Assembly: GCF_900460535.1 (NCBI RefSeq)
Contig: NZ_UHIL01000002.1
Location: forward strand, 992,001 to 1,056,000
Source: Vibrio parahaemolyticus
Lineage (GTDB): Bacteria; Pseudomonadota; Gammaproteobacteria; Enterobacterales; Vibrionaceae
DNA length: 64,000 nucleotides
Reading direction: 5' to 3'
Shown here: one piece after another, positions 9,237 to 16,583 of the stretch
How the letters are laid out: each line of letters begins with the position of its first letter
How positions within the stretch are numbered: the first letter of the stretch is position 1
Notes under the pieces: generated by a model
Databases searched by the model: none
What the model was told of the DNA's origin: nothing
The model's input: only the letters and a program-made list of their open reading frames with translations
Made by a program: the position numbers and the translations under genes

Positions 9237-10079
9237 ATGAAGTTAGGTAACGTGGTCATCGTACTAGGTAAGCGATTGGTTAATAACCAATTGAGTGCTG
9301 AAGGCATCTCGAGAGTCGAAGCACTAGCCGCTAAGATCCTCGAAATGCCAATGGAGAATACTGCTCTCGTATTTTGTGGTGGAAAAACGCAAGGACAAAG
9401 CATTTCGGAAGCTGATGCTATGTATGCATATTTTCAGACCCTGAATACGTCGCTGGCCAAGCCTTTTCCGACAAGCCAAATTCTGCTTGAAAATCGCTCT
9501 TTGAATACGTTTGAAAACATGCGAAATGCAGCGAAAGTTCTGTGTGAAAGCGGTTTATTTCCGTTACCGTCTCAAGCGACGGTTGAGGTCATTTTGCTAT
9601 CAAATGCCTATCATCTTGAGCGCATATTAGAAATTCAAACGTTAATGGATGAGCAAGGCTTACTGCGCGTGCTCAAATCTCAATGTGCGTCCGTGGGTTT
9701 AGACTTACACATTTCTCTAGATATTCAGAAGCACATTAGCGTGCCATACCCACATCAAGGGCCACAGGCAGAAGCGTTTCTTTTACTTGATGAACTGACG
9801 ACGTATCGAGTGTATCTGGAGGGCGTTAAAAGTGGGGCATTTCAACGAGATTTAACTAGCGTTCGAGCGCAACCTTTGCTGCGGGCTGAACAAGCAATAA
9901 ATCAACTTCGCGCTTTACCGTTAGAAATGGATGTTTTGCAGCAAATTGCGGAAATGAAAAAGGCCATCGAAATGACGGCCTCTGATGAGTCGGTTGCAAC
10001 AGCAGAGCGAGCATTGGAAGTGTTTCATCCCATTTTAACTGCGCTCAATCGCCGTTTAGATCCCGAGTCTATTCAGTGA
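9237..10079 (+). CDS. DUF218 (YdcF/SanA/ElyC-like) family protein
   Basis: 280 residues. The first two thirds match the DUF218 fold: a VVIVLGKRL strand at the start, VFCGGKTQGQSISEADAM, the NRSLNTFENMRNAAKVL motif with its conserved Asn-Thr-x-Glu-Asn, and VILLSNAYHLER with the conserved Ser/His. No membrane helix is visible, so unlike ElyC or SanA it should be cytoplasmic, closer to YdcF. The C-terminal 80 residues are helical and not recognised. Its 3' end overlaps the convergent membrane protein gene by 11 bases. Biochemical role unknown. Confidence 0.75.
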   Translation: MKLGNVVIVLGKRLVNNQLSAEGISRVEALAAKILEMPMENTALVFCGGKTQGQSISEADAMYAYFQTLNTSLAKPFPTSQILLENRSLNTFENMRNAAKVLCESGLFPLPSQATVEVILLSNAYHLERILEIQTLMDEQGLLRVLKSQCASVGLDLHISLDIQKHISVPYPHQGPQAEAFLLLDELTTYRVYLEGVKSGAFQRDLTSVRAQPLLRAEQAINQLRALPLEMDVLQQIAEMKKAIEMTASDESVATAERALEVFHPILTALNRRLDPESIQ

Positions 10080-10725
10080 TTTCGCGTCGCATACGAACAG
10101 CACTCAACGCAATCAGACAGTAGCAAAGCAGCTCCATGCCTTCTTCCGAAATGTTCTTAACATCGCGGATGTAGCTTTCATTCATGACTTGTTGCCAGAA
10201 GCTTCCCATACCGTAAAGGCGAGAGAAAACAAGCAGTAGAACCACGGCACCAATCAAGAGCTTCATGTGCGGAACTTGTAGAATGCGTGCCATTTCGTTC
10301 ACTGTACCTTTACCACCTTGGTAAGCTTTTGCGCAAGCCAGAGCAGTGACGGTTAACGCAGGGAATACCCACGATCCGTGACGGATCATATCCATCCAGT
10401 AGTCCAGTTCGCGAATGATCAACACAGCGAAGAAGCCGGAAATCAAAATAGCGGCGTGTTTAACTTGTTCTTCTTGCTTAGAAAGTTGGAAGAACGACCA
10501 TGAAGCAATCGCCAGCATGATCACTTGTAAGGTTTCAGTGATAGAGACTTCACCCAAACTTGATCCCAATACTACGTAATCAAGACGAATACTCAGATTG
10601 ACGAGAATACTGATCGCAACAATCATCAATGCGCTTAAACACGATTTGTAGATGATGCGTTTTGACTCATCAGTAATCACGTTGTTTTGTGCCGTTTCGG
10701 CTTGTTTAACTATTTGTGTTTTCAT
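10069..10725 (-). CDS. Hypothetical inner membrane protein with about six TM helices
   Basis: 218 residues from the chosen start. The frame extends 25 codons further upstream (to 10800), but that stretch is low-quality. The ATG at 10725 is preceded by AGGTGG at suitable distance and gives a normal polar N-terminus (KTQIVKQAETAQNN). Six hydrophobic stretches follow, including SALMIVAISILVNLSI, ILISGFFAVLIIREL and LLIGAVVLLLVFSRLYGMG, and the protein ends in a positively charged RMRREITE tail. I recognise no named family. Expected location is the inner membrane. Confidence 0.65.
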   Translation of the reverse strand: MKTQIVKQAETAQNNVITDESKRIIYKSCLSALMIVAISILVNLSIRLDYVVLGSSLGEVSITETLQVIMLAIASWSFFQLSKQEEQVKHAAILISGFFAVLIIRELDYWMDMIRHGSWVFPALTVTALACAKAYQGGKGTVNEMARILQVPHMKLLIGAVVLLLVFSRLYGMGSFWQQVMNESYIRDVKNISEEGMELLCYCLIALSAVRMRREITE

Positions 10726-10911
10726 CCTGACCACCTGTTTCCAGAAAAATGTGGAAGAAATGTGAATTTGTGTGATGTTGGGCATGATTTTATTGACCAA
10801 GTGGAAAGTATTGTCAGGGGAATGTCAGGAATAGAACGCTGTTCGATATTATATTTGCATACGGTAAAGTCAGAGTAGTGTGAGGTTCATGTAGGAAAAT
10901 GCGGATATCAA

Positions 10912-10940
10912 AGCACAAAAAAGGAGCCGATTGGCTCCTT
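10912..10940 (-). terminator. Rho-independent terminator after the DUF333 lipoprotein
   Basis: On the minus strand, AAGGAGCC-AATC-GGCTCCTT is a perfect 8-bp stem with a 4-base loop and runs into a T tract. Confidence 0.85.
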
Positions 10941-10977
10941 AGTTATTGAATAATATTACTATTTATTAGATTCGAGT

Positions 10978-11238
10978 TTATTGCTCGTCACTCTCTTTGT
11001 GGTTGTTACGGTAGTATTCCCACTGTTCAACACGTTCATCGTCAGAAAGCACACAGTAAGTTACACGCTCACCGTTCTCTGACACAGTGTCCAGTTCACC
11101 ACCTTGTTGTACACAGTAAACGGCCGCCGGATTGGCAACAGAGGTGTACTCTGTTGAGCGAGTTGCGCCGTCATAGGTTGAACAACCAGCAAGTACCATT
11201 GTCCCTGCCGTAGCCATCATTAAACTTGTTTTTTTCAT
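10978..11238 (-). CDS. DUF333 domain lipoprotein
   Basis: 86 residues from the ATG at 11238, which is preceded by GGAGAT. The frame runs 19 codons further upstream, but only this start yields a proper lipoprotein signal with lipobox LAGC (Cys at about residue 18). The mature part contains the DUF333 pattern: NPAAVYCVQQGGEL, a beta hairpin rich in Glu/Arg, and YCVLSDDERVEQWEYYR, with two cysteines that may pair. DUF333 proteins are small periplasmic or outer-membrane lipoproteins often annotated as putative hemolysin without support. It has its own terminator. Confidence 0.8.
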   Translation of the reverse strand: MKKTSLMMATAGTMVLAGCSTYDGATRSTEYTSVANPAAVYCVQQGGELDTVSENGERVTYCVLSDDERVEQWEYYRNNHKESDEQ

Positions 11239-11572
11239 CTTTATCTCCGCATGGGATAGGCGAGTATTGCCTTGATTATAGGCAACTTTCGTCAATTATT
11301 GTCTTATCGATGTTAAAAGTAAGAAGGGCGTAGACATATTTAGAAGAATTTTAGACATTTCTCATAAAGAGCTTGCTAGTACGTCACATCTGTTGCGGAT
11401 ACATAGTGAATGTATCGAGCGTAAGCCGCTCAACAAAACGCGATCTCGTGAACGGTTTAGTACACTTTAATTGGGTTAGGTATCGCTACTTTGGCTTGCT
11501 TATTAACACAACGATGATTTAAAGGGTGAACTCCGGTAGTATGCGCGCATCATATTTACGGCGGTATTTTCG
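11239..11572. other. Divergent intergenic region, DUF333 lipoprotein / Nudix hydrolase
   Basis: 334 bases holding promoters for both flanking genes. I see no open reading frame, strong hairpin or recognisable operator, and no -35/-10 pair convincing enough to name. Confidence 0.4.
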
Positions 11573-12091
11573 ATGAGACATTTACAATCGACCATTCATC
11601 CAGAACTCGATCATCTGGACGATAAAATTATCTTTCAGCGTAATGCAGCGCGTGCCATTGTACTTGATGGTGAAGATGTGTTGTTGCTCTACACAGAGCG
11701 TTATCACGATTACACGCTACCTGGTGGCGGAATTGATGAAGGTGAAGACGTTATTGCTGGGCTAGTCCGTGAACTCGAAGAAGAAACGGGGGCGCAAAAT
11801 ATTCATAGCATCAAACCATTCGGCATTTTTGAAGAGTTTCGTCCTTGGTACAAAGACGATGCTGACGTGATGCACATGATTTCGTACTGTTACACATGCA
11901 AAATCGATCGTGAGCTGGGTGAGACAGCGTATGAAGATTACGAAGTGAAGAATGGTATGCGTCCAGTTTGGATGAATGTCCATGAAGCGATAGCACATAA
12001 CGAAAAGACGATGGCAGAAAGCCCGAAGAAAGGAATGAGTATCGAACGTGAAACGTTCTTACTTCACCTGATCGCTAAAGAGTTGCTTTAG
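11573..12091 (+). CDS. Nudix hydrolase
   Basis: 172 residues. The complete Nudix box (G-x5-E-x7-REUxEExGU) lies at residues 52-74, with R66-E67 and E70-E71 as the Mg-coordinating core. The preceding VLLLYTERYHDYTLPGGG strand-loop is typical. Members hydrolyse nucleoside diphosphates linked to another group; the substrate cannot be told from sequence. It stands alone, pointing toward a 500-base non-coding stretch. Confidence 0.88.
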   Translation: MRHLQSTIHPELDHLDDKIIFQRNAARAIVLDGEDVLLLYTERYHDYTLPGGGIDEGEDVIAGLVRELEEETGAQNIHSIKPFGIFEEFRPWYKDDADVMHMISYCYTCKIDRELGETAYEDYEVKNGMRPVWMNVHEAIAHNEKTMAESPKKGMSIERETFLLHLIAKELL

Positions 12092-12225
12092 CTGTCACCA
12101 GAGTGCCGAAGACTGAGCTCATACCTATTGAATGGGAATGAGCTTCAGTAAGCGTTGTTTAGAAGTGGTTAGGAAGATGTGTTTAGGGATTTCATCATTC
12201 ACTTCTTTACGCAATTAAGCGCAAT

Positions 12226-12260
12226 AAAAAAGTCCGAGCTCCCCCCCGGAACCCGGACTT
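12226..12260 (-). terminator. Strong minus-strand terminator, possibly of a small RNA
   Basis: On the minus strand AAGTCCG pairs with CGGACTT across a G-rich loop and is followed by a run of T. It lies about 330 bases beyond the nearest upstream gene (the lytic transglycosylase), far for an ordinary gene terminator. Confidence 0.65.
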
Positions 12261-12382
12261 ATTCCAGACGCGCAAGCGAAGCGTCATCTCGATATTCTGA
12301 GTTTTGTTTCAAACTATGAAAACAATAGCCGTTTTATATTTAGTGTGTAAATAATTAATAGGTCCAACCATTGTTTTTCATA

Positions 12383-12504
12383 TTTTTTGCACACGTAATG
12401 TGATGCATATCTATCCAATAAACAAGTGCAAATTGGACTATTATCAGTAAACCACTACTCTTTCTTATTCTTGAGATACATTACCTTAACTTTTTTGCAC
12501 ACGT
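12383..12504. repeat. Pair of 14-base direct repeats
   Basis: TTTTTTGCACACGT occurs at 12383-12396 and 12491-12504. The second copy continues into TTGCAT, so that TGCACACGTTTGCA forms an imperfect palindrome resembling LacI/PurR-family operators. Confidence 0.5.
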
Positions 12505-12581
12505 TTGCATCGAGATCACGAGTTTTTAAATTAGCAGAACAGGATCTTGTAATTTTACGTTCTTCTGACATTCGTTGTTTT

Positions 12582-12597
12582 GGTGATTATTATCACA
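12582..12597. promoter_or_regulatory. CRP-like site at the end of the transglycosylase gene
   Basis: GGTGATTATTATCACA matches the GTGA-N6-TCAC core with symmetric flanks. A TAAAAT hexamer lies 35 bases downstream on the minus strand (12552-12557), so it could drive a leftward transcript. It may also be fortuitous. Confidence 0.35.
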
Positions 12598-13339
12598 AAT
12601 TAACGAGTGGAGGAAGTCGACTAAAGTCGATCAGAGGCTGTGATGGTGCCGCAGATTCAGCAGCAAATAGAAGCAATGGCTGAAAAGAAGAGTGTTGTAA
12701 CTGCCCGATATCTATCAGTTTTTCCAAGGCGAAGAAACGACTGACGTACTGATGTGTTTCTTTTGGCAGAGTGAGCTGTTGGAAGTCATCGGTGCCCGCT
12801 TTCTTTATAGCGCGAGCAATTCGGCCTTCTCCTGCATTATAGGCCGCCAGCGTTAATGCGAGGTTTTGATCAAACTTGTTGTATAAAAACGCCAGATAGT
12901 CCAATGCAGCTTTCGTGCTGGCTTGGGTATCGAAACGCTCATCCACATTCGAATCAACCGTTAAACCAAAGCGCATCGCTGTTGCAGGAATCAATTGCCA
13001 TAATCCCGCGGCGTTGGCGTGAGAAACGGCTTTTGCGTTGTAAGAAGATTCTAGCATTGGCACCAAAACGAGACTTTTGGGCAGTGACTTGCTTTTGAGT
13101 TGCTTAAAGATGTGGTCGAGAAGTGGATTGACGGAAGTGAAACGTTGGTCGATTTGTAATTTGTAAGGCGCAAGAACCTGATACTGCTGCTCTATATCAG
13201 TAGTATTGGGCTTTGCCTGACAAAGAAAAGAAGTGCTGAACAACAAACAGGCAGAAATAAAAAGGCCTACAGTATCCAGCCGAGATGGCGGCTGAATCTG
13301 TAGGCAAGACGACCATCGTTTAAAACGATTTATCTTCAT
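12593..13339 (-). CDS. Lytic transglycosylase (SLT domain) linked to lateral flagella
   Basis: 248 residues with a hydrophobic export signal (about 23-40) and a single SLT domain (about 72-205). It shows the catalytic Glu97 in PMLESSYN, AAGLWQLIPATAMRFGL and LTLAAYNAGEGRIARAI. It would cleave peptidoglycan glycan strands in the periplasm. Its start lies inside the end of flgN (20-base overlap), so the two are translationally coupled. The FlgJ of this cluster has no muramidase domain, so this enzyme is a good candidate for opening the wall for the lateral flagellar rod. That role is inferred from context. Confidence 0.8.
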   Translation of the reverse strand: MKINRFKRWSSCLQIQPPSRLDTVGLFISACLLFSTSFLCQAKPNTTDIEQQYQVLAPYKLQIDQRFTSVNPLLDHIFKQLKSKSLPKSLVLVPMLESSYNAKAVSHANAAGLWQLIPATAMRFGLTVDSNVDERFDTQASTKAALDYLAFLYNKFDQNLALTLAAYNAGEGRIARAIKKAGTDDFQQLTLPKETHQYVSRFFALEKLIDIGQLQHSSFQPLLLFAAESAAPSQPLIDFSRLPPLVNL

Positions 13340-13757
13340 AAGTGTGTTGCACAGGTTGTTTGAGTTGACTGACTAACTCATGGAACGCAGCAGAGCTTTG
13401 GCCATTGCTCTGGTTGTATTGTTGGCACTGCTTGATGAGTGTCTCCAATAACGTCCACTGTTTTCTCGCTTGCGCCCCAATCTTGGCAGGCAAAGCGTTG
13501 AAAATTCTTGTTACGCTGGAGTCATTACACGGTAACCCCAGCTCACGCATGCATTGGCTTCTTTCATTAGAAGAGCGGCTCAGCTTATTGAGTATTGGTG
13601 TTTGTTGCTGAACGTTGGTGTTCAGTGCTTCACCATCAAACTTCAAATACAACGCCTTTTGTTGTTGAAGTAGGGTCAATAATTGCTGATACAGTTTGAT
13701 GTCTTCAGAAATTGAACGAACAAAATACTGAATTCGCTGCGATGCCGCGCTTGCCAT
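13320..13757 (-). CDS. flgN: FlgN-family flagellar chaperone (lateral system)
   Basis: 145 residues, mostly helical with heptad-like runs (LYQQLLTLLQQQKALYLKF) and FlgN-like length. Assignment rests mainly on position: directly downstream of flgM and part of the flgA-flgM-flgN block that faces flgB. FlgN chaperones the hook-filament junction proteins FlgK and FlgL before export. It overlaps the following transglycosylase gene by 20 bases. In V. parahaemolyticus nomenclature this would be lfgN. Confidence 0.75.
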   Translation of the reverse strand: MASAASQRIQYFVRSISEDIKLYQQLLTLLQQQKALYLKFDGEALNTNVQQQTPILNKLSRSSNERSQCMRELGLPCNDSSVTRIFNALPAKIGAQARKQWTLLETLIKQCQQYNQSNGQSSAAFHELVSQLKQPVQHTYEDKSF

Positions 13758-13781
13758 GGGTATATTCCTAATGCTGTGCTT

Positions 13782-14063
13782 TTACTCGTGACCAGTATGG
13801 AATTGCATAATTGCCTTAGATAGCGCTTTTGTATCTAGGCTCAATTCGCCGCGTGCTAGCGCGTTACGAACTTGCTCAACTTTTTCCATATCGACGTCTG
13901 GTAGCGATTTCATTTCTGCTTGGGCACGATCAATTGCTGCTGTGTTTGCTTGAAACGCAGGCTCGCTTACCTTGGTTTGTTCCATTGTTTCAACAGGCTT
14001 TTTGCTTGCTTGTTGGAAATTTGTTTGTGGGACATGACCGCCCGCGACTTTGTCGATTTTCAT
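13782..14063 (-). CDS. flgM: Anti-sigma-28 factor FlgM (lateral system)
   Basis: 93 residues from the ATG at 14063, which has GAGGACC upstream. A start 11 codons earlier (14096) exists but would add an acidic stretch atypical of FlgM. The MKIDKVAGG opening and the C-terminal VEQVRNALARGELSLDTKALSKAIMQ helices match the sigma-28-binding region of FlgM. It should hold the lateral sigma factor inactive until hook completion and then be exported through the flagellum. It lies between flgA and flgN, the usual order. Confidence 0.85.
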   Translation of the reverse strand: MKIDKVAGGHVPQTNFQQASKKPVETMEQTKVSEPAFQANTAAIDRAQAEMKSLPDVDMEKVEQVRNALARGELSLDTKALSKAIMQFHTGHE

Positions 14064-14198
14064 GCTGTGGTCCTCATCATCATGTTCTAAATCCAATAGG
14101 CGACAAGGATGTGGTGAACATTAAATTTTATTTTTGTACTCGATACTCACGTGATGTGACGAGAGGCAAAATTGAAAAATGTTACGTTGAGTCCAAAA

Positions 14199-14996
14199 TC
14201 AAAACTGAGTATGAACTTGGTTTCTTCCTGTCACAACCGCTCGAATGACTCTGCCAGAACTGAGGTTTTCTACCTCAATCTGTTGGCCTTTCGCTCCATC
14301 TTCTAAGGCGACACCTTTGGTGCTTGCACTAAATCCATCTTTGCTAGCAATGATGATGATTTCATTGCCTTTCTCAATCAAAGCGGGGGCACTTAAGTTG
14401 GTTGGATCGACGACTTGTCCGGCGCGGAGTCGACGCGTGGTTTCCAAGCCGATGGCGTGTTTAGGATCGGTGTAGAAATCGTCCGAGCGCGAAATGGTTC
14501 GAGTTTCCAATTTCAGATGATTGGCTGTCACCACTTCACTGCGACCTACAGTCGTCGCCGCAACCACCACTGGCAGTGTGACCGAGGATTTGATCGTGAC
14601 ATTGATTCGCCATGGAGCAGTGAGATCTTCGCAACTGACGGAACGCTTTAAGTTACCGACTGGCAAAGGTTGGTTATCGCGACCCGTGATCACTAATTTG
14701 GCATCGCATTTGGGTAAATGGTTGGCAGAACCTGGCACCCACAAATCGTACTCCAGTTGGTACTCGCCCCACTGGTTGGACTTGGCTACGCGGTCTACTT
14801 CTTGTTCAAAATGTTTCGCGACAACGGCCTTTAGCTCCTCCGATGAGAAGGTGGTTTGGTCCGGACTGGCGAAAGTTTGTCCTGCCGAAAGAATTCCTAA
14901 TAACAGTATCCACTTTGAGGAAATTAGAGTTTTCCCCCTAATTTTTTTGCTTTCCGTAAACCGGAAGTTTGGTTTCCACTCTTGTTTGTAAATCAT
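14199..14996 (-). CDS. flgA: FlgA, P-ring assembly chaperone (lateral system)
   Basis: 265 residues with an N-terminal signal whose hydrophobic core (WILLLGILSAG) comes late, after about 27 polar residues; cleavage is probable after FA-SPDQ. The C-terminal half has the SAF/FlgA domain: VVVAATTVGRSEVVTANHLK, TRRLRAGQVVDPTNL and the final GRVIRAVVTG. It acts in the periplasm to help FlgI form the P ring. It is divergent from flgB, with only 78 bases between start codons. The only ATG in frame is the one chosen, so the long n-region may be real. Confidence 0.88.
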   Translation of the reverse strand: MIYKQEWKPNFRFTESKKIRGKTLISSKWILLLGILSAGQTFASPDQTTFSSEELKAVVAKHFEQEVDRVAKSNQWGEYQLEYDLWVPGSANHLPKCDAKLVITGRDNQPLPVGNLKRSVSCEDLTAPWRINVTIKSSVTLPVVVAATTVGRSEVVTANHLKLETRTISRSDDFYTDPKHAIGLETTRRLRAGQVVDPTNLSAPALIEKGNEIIIIASKDGFSASTKGVALEDGAKGQQIEVENLSSGRVIRAVVTGRNQVHTQF

Positions 14997-15018
14997 TGAT
15001 AAATATAAATAAATTTTA

Positions 15019-15034
15019 TGGCACGTATCTTGTT
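15019..15034 (+). promoter_or_regulatory. Sigma-54 promoter of the lateral flgB operon
   Basis: TGGCACG-TATC-TTGTT at 15019-15034 matches the -24/-12 consensus (TGGCACG-N4-TTGCW) with exact spacing; only the -12 C is changed to T. Predicted transcription starts about 12 bases downstream, near 15044, 30 bases before the flgB ATG. In V. parahaemolyticus early lateral flagellar genes depend on sigma-54 with the activator LafK, which fits. Confidence 0.8.
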
Positions 15035-15074
15035 TGTATCTTGGCGTATTCGAGCCGACTGTAAGGAAAGATGC

Positions 15075-15437
15075 ATGGCGATCACATTTGAAAATGCTTT
15101 AGGTGTACATCCAGAGGCACTCAATTTTCGCGTTCAGCGTACCAAAGTCCTCGCCAGTAACCTAGCAAATGTTGACACCCCTGGGTACTTGGCGAAAGAC
15201 CTAAGTTTCACCACTGTTATGAACCAGATGTCGACAAACGGTGTGAGTAATTCTGTACCTAAGCTGCAGGTTCAGGCCCAGTATTCGGTGCCGTACCAAA
15301 ACAGTAAAGATGGCAACACTGTGGAACTTGGTGTTGAACAAGCGAAATTCACCCAAAACAACATGGACTTTCAAACCAGCCTGACGTTTCTCAACATGAA
15401 ATTTAACGGCTTGGCGAAAGCGATTGAGGGACGTTAA
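15075..15437 (+). CDS. flgB: Flagellar proximal rod protein FlgB (lateral system)
   Basis: 120 residues from the ATG at 15075. The frame is open 19 codons upstream, but that part overlaps the sigma-54 promoter and AAGGA lies seven bases before this ATG. The rod/hook N-terminal motif reads LASNLANVDTPGYLAKD and the C-terminal helix ends MKFNGLAKAIEGR. It forms part of the rod crossing the periplasm. First gene of a 13-gene operon that runs to 25053; lfgB in lateral nomenclature. Confidence 0.93.
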   Translation: MAITFENALGVHPEALNFRVQRTKVLASNLANVDTPGYLAKDLSFTTVMNQMSTNGVSNSVPKLQVQAQYSVPYQNSKDGNTVELGVEQAKFTQNNMDFQTSLTFLNMKFNGLAKAIEGR

Positions 15438-15439
15438 TT

Positions 15440-15874
15440 ATGTCATTCACTGATATTTATTCGATTACTGGCTCTGCGATGACGGCGCAAACCGTTCGCC
15501 TAAACACGGTTGCCAGTAACCTTGCGAACGCGGATGCGGTGTCTGCAAACCCAGATGATGCGTACAAAGCACTTAAACCTGTGTTCGCTACTGTGTATCA
15601 AAAAACGCAAATGACGACAGAAAACGGCATTTACCCAAATGCTGAAGTTCGTATTGTCGATGTGGTGCAAAACAAAGGTCAGGCGGAAAAACGCTTTGAG
15701 CCAAATAACCCACTCGCTAACGGCGAAGGTTATGTTTACTACCCAGACATCGACGTGGTTGCGGAAATGGCGGACATGATGTCAGCGACTCGCAGCTTCG
15801 AAACGAACGTGGAAGTGTTGGCAAATGTGAAAAGCATGCAGCAAGGCTTGCTTCGTTTAGGGCAGGGTAGCTAA
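15440..15874 (+). CDS. flgC: Flagellar proximal rod protein FlgC (lateral system)
   Basis: 144 residues of normal FlgC length. It contains the N-terminal NTVASNLANADAVSANP motif and the C-terminal VEMADMMSATRSFETNVEVL-type helix (here VAEMADMMSATRSFETNVEV). Starts two bases after the flgB stop, and its stop overlaps the flgD start by one base (TAATG). Confidence 0.93.
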   Translation: MSFTDIYSITGSAMTAQTVRLNTVASNLANADAVSANPDDAYKALKPVFATVYQKTQMTTENGIYPNAEVRIVDVVQNKGQAEKRFEPNNPLANGEGYVYYPDIDVVAEMADMMSATRSFETNVEVLANVKSMQQGLLRLGQGS

Positions 15875-16557
15875 TGAGTCTTGCACAGTACACGGCATTA
15901 TCGTCGGACGCTCCGGTTAAAGCGGCAGCAAAAGAAAACAGTGGCATTGCGCCAAACCCAACGGATAAGAACAGCGCGTCTTCACTTCAAAATGAGTTCA
16001 TCTCTTTGATGGTGGCACAAATTCAAAACCAAGATCCGTTAAACCCGTTAGATGGCACAGAGTACGTCGGTCAGTTGGCGCAGTTCTCTCAAGTTCAAAG
16101 TACCGAGAACATGTCGAAGGTCATGCAAAACAGCATGGTGCTACTCGACAACATGCAAGTGCTATCGACCGCTGGTTTGGTTGGTCAAACGGTTTACGTG
16201 AATTCAAAAGAATTCGAACTGGGTGATGGTGCGCAAAACGGCAAAATCGAACTGAGTCATGGTTCAAACCAAGTGACTTTAGTTGTGAAAGATCAGTTCG
16301 GTCAGAAGACGAACGTACCACTTGGCGCTCACGGCGCTGGTGACGTTGAGTTCTCAATCAATCCAGAAGAGCTTGGCTTAAAGCCGGGCAAATACACGGT
16401 ATCTGTAGAAGTTCAAGAAGGCCAAGCGAGCCCGAATGTTCTACTGGCTGGCACAGTTGAACAGGTTCGTATTCCGAGTTCAGGTGGCGCAGCATTGGTC
16501 AATGTTAATGGCGTTGGCAACGTTCCTTTCTATCAAATCACTCAGTTTGGTGCTTAA
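15874..16557 (+). CDS. flgD: Flagellar hook-capping protein FlgD (lateral system)
   Basis: 227 residues. The characteristic FlgD N-terminal block reads NEFISLMVAQIQNQDPLNPL followed by DGTEYVGQLAQFSQVQ. The central part contains the FLG/Fn3-like region and the C-terminus a hook-cap domain. FlgD acts as the scaffold for hook polymerisation and leaves the mature flagellum. The start is coupled to flgC by a one-base overlap. Confidence 0.93.
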   Translation: MSLAQYTALSSDAPVKAAAKENSGIAPNPTDKNSASSLQNEFISLMVAQIQNQDPLNPLDGTEYVGQLAQFSQVQSTENMSKVMQNSMVLLDNMQVLSTAGLVGQTVYVNSKEFELGDGAQNGKIELSHGSNQVTLVVKDQFGQKTNVPLGAHGAGDVEFSINPEELGLKPGKYTVSVEVQEGQASPNVLLAGTVEQVRIPSSGGAALVNVNGVGNVPFYQITQFGA

Positions 16558-16583
16558 CCAAATAAGCAAATCAGAGGTCTTTT

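Larger units (their letters stand above)
12092..12592. other. Non-coding region with direct repeats, CRP-like site and minus-strand terminator
   Basis: About 500 bases without a supported gene. Contents: a strong hairpin with T tract on the minus strand (12226-12260); a small GACGC/GCGTC hairpin just before it on the same strand (about 12266-12284); two exact 14-base copies of TTTTTTGCACACGT (12383-12396 and 12491-12504) 108 bases apart; and a CRP-like site (12582-12597) overlapping the 3' end of the transglycosylase gene. It may encode a small RNA transcribed leftward, discussed in the findings. Confidence 0.45.
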
